Source: Gammaproteobacteria bacterium
Lineage (GTDB): Bacteria > Pseudomonadota > Gammaproteobacteria > UBA6429 > Thiohalophilaceae
Assembly (NCBI GenBank): GCA_024639445.1
Contig: JAHEIJ010000107.1
Coordinates: 1-7,309 of the forward strand
Length of the DNA stretch: 7,309 nucleotides
Direction of reading: 5' to 3'
Part shown: piece by piece, positions 5,049 to 7,309 of the stretch
Layout: every line of letters begins with the position of its first letter
Numbering within the stretch: position 1 is the first letter of the stretch
Translations under genes and position numbers: made by a program
Notes under the pieces: model-generated
Seen by the model: the letters and a program-made list of their open reading frames with translations, nothing else
Told to the model about the DNA's origin: nothing
The model's database searches: none

Positions 5049-7309
5049 ATGGGCGAGCAGACGTTGAGCTGTTTTCATTGCGGCCAACCGGTTCCCCGCG
5101 GCAGTCATTATCAGGTTGAAATTGATGATGAATCCCGGCCCATGTGTTGCCCGGGTTGTCGTGCAGTGGCGCAGGCCATTGTTAATGGTGGCCTGGGCGA
5201 CTATTACCGGCATCGTACCGCCACCTCGGTGACGGCGCAGAACCTGGTGCCGGAAGAACTCTCCAGCCTCAACATCTACGACCAGCCGGAAGTGCAGCGT
5301 AGCTTTGTCAGTCATGAAGCCCGTGATGCGGCTGAGGTAAAGCAGGCATCACTGATTCTGGAAGGCATCGTCTGTGCCGCCTGTGTCTGGCTGAATGAAC
5401 GTCATGTTAACGCCTTGCCGGGCGTGATTGAGTTCCGCGTCAACTACACCACCCATCGGGCCACGGTGAAGTGGGACGATACCCTGATCCAGTTGAGCGA
5501 TATCCTGCGCGCTATTACCGCCATTGGTTATATCGCCCATCCATTTGATCCCGGTCGACAGGAACAGATCTACAAGAAGGAACGAGGGCAGGCTTTGCGC
5601 CGTTTGGCGGTAGCCGGCCTGGGCGCCATGCAGGTGATGATGCTGGCGGTGGCCCTCTATGCCGGGGATTACCAGGGCATGGAATCGCGCATGCAGACCT
5701 TCTTTCGCTGGGTCAGTTTGTTGATAGCCAGCCCGGTGGTGCTGTACTCGGCCCGACCGTTTTTCACCAGTGCGTTGCGGGATCTTAAGCGCATGCAACT
5801 GGGCATGGATGTGCCGGTGGCACTGGCGATTGGCGGTGCCTACCTGGCAAGTGTCTGGGCAACAATGACGCGCAGCGGCGAAGTCTATTTCGATTCCGTC
5901 ACCATGTTTACCTTCTTTTTACTGGCGGGCCGGTTCCTGGAAATGGGGGCGCGCCACCGGGCCGGTCAGGCTGCGGAGGAACTGGTGAAGTTATTACCCG
6001 CGATGGCGTTCCGCCTGACGGAAACCGGGGAGGAAGTGGTGGCGGTCGCGGATCTGGCTCCGGGAGATCTCGTGCGGGTCAAGCCCGGTGACAGCATCCC
6101 CGCCGACGGCCGGGTCATCGAGGGCAGCAGCAGCGTGGATGAATCGTTCCTCACCGGCGAGAGCCTGCCCCTGAGCCGCAGCATTCATGATGAAGTGGTG
6201 GGCGGGACCGTAAATATTGAAAGCCCGCTGATCATCGAAGTCGAAAAAGTCGGCGAAGACACCGTGCTGGCGGCGATTCAACGGCTGTTGCATCGTGCCC
6301 AGACGGAAAAACCCCGTCTGGCTGGAATGGCGGACCGGGTCGCGGGCATCTTCGTCGGAGTCATTCTGTTGTTGGCGATGCTGGTAGGCTGGTGGTGGTG
6401 GCAGCACCAACCGGATCAAGCGTTCTGGATCGTCTTGTCGATGCTGGTGGTGACCTGTCCCTGCGCCCTGTCTCTGGCCACCCCGGCGGCATTAACCGCG
6501 GCCACGGGCAGCCTGACCCGCCTGGGCGTGCTGACTACCCGGGGCCATGCACTGGAAACCCTCGCCCGCGCCAGCCACATGATACTGGACAAGACCGGGA
6601 CCCTCACCACCGGCCATTTGCAATTGCAGGACATCCGGCTGCAGGGCAGCCAGGGTGAGCCTGCCTGCCTGCGGATTGCCGCTGCCCTGGAACAGGCGTC
6701 GGAGCACCCGGTAGCGCGGGCCCTGAGCCATGCGGTAACGGATGTGCCTCTGGCCAGGGAAGTCGAAGCGATACCCGGCCAGGGCCTCGAGGGGCGGGTG
6801 GACGGGATGCGCTACCGTATCGGCCAGCCCGGCTATGTGTCCGAGCTAGTGGGACAGGCTGGGCCGACCGAGGTAAGCGAAGGCTCACAAACTGAAGTGT
6901 GGTTGGCCAGCGAGCAGGAACTGCTGGCCGTGTTTAGCCTGAGCGATACCCTGCGGCCAGATGCCGCCGAAGCCATCGCGGACCTGAAGCAACTGGGACT
7001 GAAGCTGCTGCTGTATAGCGGCGACAGTCAGGCAGCAGTCACCAGTGTGGCGCAGCAATTGGAGATTGATGATTATTGTGCCCGGATGCGGCCGCAAGAC
7101 AAGCTAAAGGCCATGCATGCCCTGCAGGCCGAAGGGGCTGTAGTAGCCATGGTCGGAGATGGCGTGAATGATGCGCCGGTACTGGCCGGTGCGCAGGTAT
7201 CGCTGGCCATGGGGGGCGGTACGCAACTGGCCCAGGCCAGTGCCGATATGGTGCTGTTGTCGGAGCACCTGCCCCATCTGCCCCGGGCGGTGGAAATGGC
7301 CCGCGCCAC
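5049..7309 (+). CDS. ccoI: Cu-translocating P1B-type ATPase CcoI/FixI (3'-truncated by window edge)
   Basis: CcoI is a copper-exporting P-type ATPase that delivers copper across the inner membrane for the CuB site of CcoN. The frame from ATG 5049 is open to the edge: 753 complete codons plus two bases. Domains in order: a cysteine-rich N-terminal metal-binding segment (Cys8, Cys11, then Cys33-Cys34 and Cys37 in MCCPGC); an HMA-like domain with Cys109-x-x-Cys112 in EGIVCAACVW; helices at about 185-205, 221-241, 255-275 and 284-303; the actuator domain with TGES at 369-372; helices at 431-451 and 457-478, the latter holding the Cys470-Pro-Cys472 transport motif; the phosphorylated Asp514 in DKTGT; the His553-Pro554 of the SEHP motif; and GDGVND at 703-708. 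All P1B catalytic residues are present. The last two helices, with the YN and MxxSS-type copper ligands, lie beyond the window. The start is 2 nt after fixH stops and no good SD is seen, so coupling is likely. GC is visibly higher than in the upstream genes. Confidence 0.96.
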   Translation, partial: MGEQTLSCFHCGQPVPRGSHYQVEIDDESRPMCCPGCRAVAQAIVNGGLGDYYRHRTATSVTAQNLVPEELSSLNIYDQPEVQRSFVSHEARDAAEVKQASLILEGIVCAACVWLNERHVNALPGVIEFRVNYTTHRATVKWDDTLIQLSDILRAITAIGYIAHPFDPGRQEQIYKKERGQALRRLAVAGLGAMQVMMLAVALYAGDYQGMESRMQTFFRWVSLLIASPVVLYSARPFFTSALRDLKRMQLGMDVPVALAIGGAYLASVWATMTRSGEVYFDSVTMFTFFLLAGRFLEMGARHRAGQAAEELVKLLPAMAFRLTETGEEVVAVADLAPGDLVRVKPGDSIPADGRVIEGSSSVDESFLTGESLPLSRSIHDEVVGGTVNIESPLIIEVEKVGEDTVLAAIQRLLHRAQTEKPRLAGMADRVAGIFVGVILLLAMLVGWWWWQHQPDQAFWIVLSMLVVTCPCALSLATPAALTAATGSLTRLGVLTTRGHALETLARASHMILDKTGTLTTGHLQLQDIRLQGSQGEPACLRIAAALEQASEHPVARALSHAVTDVPLAREVEAIPGQGLEGRVDGMRYRIGQPGYVSELVGQAGPTEVSEGSQTEVWLASEQELLAVFSLSDTLRPDAAEAIADLKQLGLKLLLYSGDSQAAVTSVAQQLEIDDYCARMRPQDKLKAMHALQAEGAVVAMVGDGVNDAPVLAGAQVSLAMGGGTQLAQASADMVLLSEHLPHLPRAVEMARA

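Noticed and set aside
5349..5798. 149-codon open frame on the minus strand
   Set aside because: It lies antisense to the HMA and first membrane helices of ccoI; a Gln/His-rich product is typical of shadow translation.
5994..6419. 141-codon open frame on the minus strand
   Set aside because: It is antisense to the actuator domain of ccoI, and long shadow frames are expected in this GC-rich stretch.
6388..6450. Two copies of GCTGGTGG, the E. coli Chi octamer, in ccoI
   Set aside because: Chi is specific to enteric RecBCD, and the matches are explained by Leu/Trp/Val codons in a GC-rich gene.
6392..6658. 88-codon open frame on the plus strand
   Set aside because: It is out of frame inside ccoI, over the CPC and DKTGT region; the Pro/Gly/Arg-rich product has no family features.
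1..7309. Mobile elements, CRISPR arrays, tRNA or rRNA genes
   Set aside because: Coding sequence fills nearly the whole window; I saw no transposase, terminal inverted repeats, spaced direct repeats or RNA-gene signatures.

Overview
The window is an almost gap-free, single-strand gene cluster encoding a cbb3-type (C-family) cytochrome c oxidase and its assembly and copper-delivery factors. In order on the + strand it holds ccoN (3' two-thirds only), ccoO, ccoQ, ccoP, ccoG, a fixH/ccoH homologue, and ccoI (cut by the right edge before its C-terminal membrane segments). The order ccoNOQP-ccoGHI is the classical proteobacterial arrangement. Protein features such as CcoP with one N-terminal membrane segment, and the wording of the CcoN and CcoG motifs, suggest a gammaproteobacterium. 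That assignment is inference from protein resemblance, not from any phylogenetic marker here.

Layout: 1-825 is the catalytic subunit CcoN, carrying the CuB and haem histidines. 845-1591 is the mono-haem cytochrome CcoO. 1604-1801 is the small single-helix CcoQ, overlapping the start of ccoP by 8 nt. 1794-2702 is the di-haem cytochrome CcoP. A 107-bp spacer follows (2703-2809), the only real intergenic region. It contains a strong imperfect hairpin and two short palindromes, and separates the structural genes from the assembly genes. 2810-4225 is CcoG, a membrane protein with two 4Fe-4S clusters. 4231-5046 is a FixH-domain protein with an unusual four-helix N-terminal region. 5049-7309 is the P1B-type copper ATPase CcoI, open to the window edge. 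Its frame runs off the edge, so a simple stop-to-stop ORF list could miss it.

How they work together: CcoN, CcoO and CcoP form the oxidase. Electrons pass from the c-type haems of CcoP and CcoO to haem b and then the haem b3-CuB centre in CcoN, where O2 is reduced and protons are pumped. CcoQ stabilises the complex. CcoI, CcoG and CcoH are assembly factors: CcoI exports copper needed for CuB, CcoG handles the redox state of copper (Cu(II) reduction), and CcoH assists assembly of the complex. The promoter and any FNR/ANR site upstream of ccoN lie outside the window, as does any ccoS downstream.

Nothing here is a wholly undescribed system. The items most worth a second look are the enlarged FixH protein, the ccoP-ccoG hairpin, and a marked rise in GC content within ccoI.
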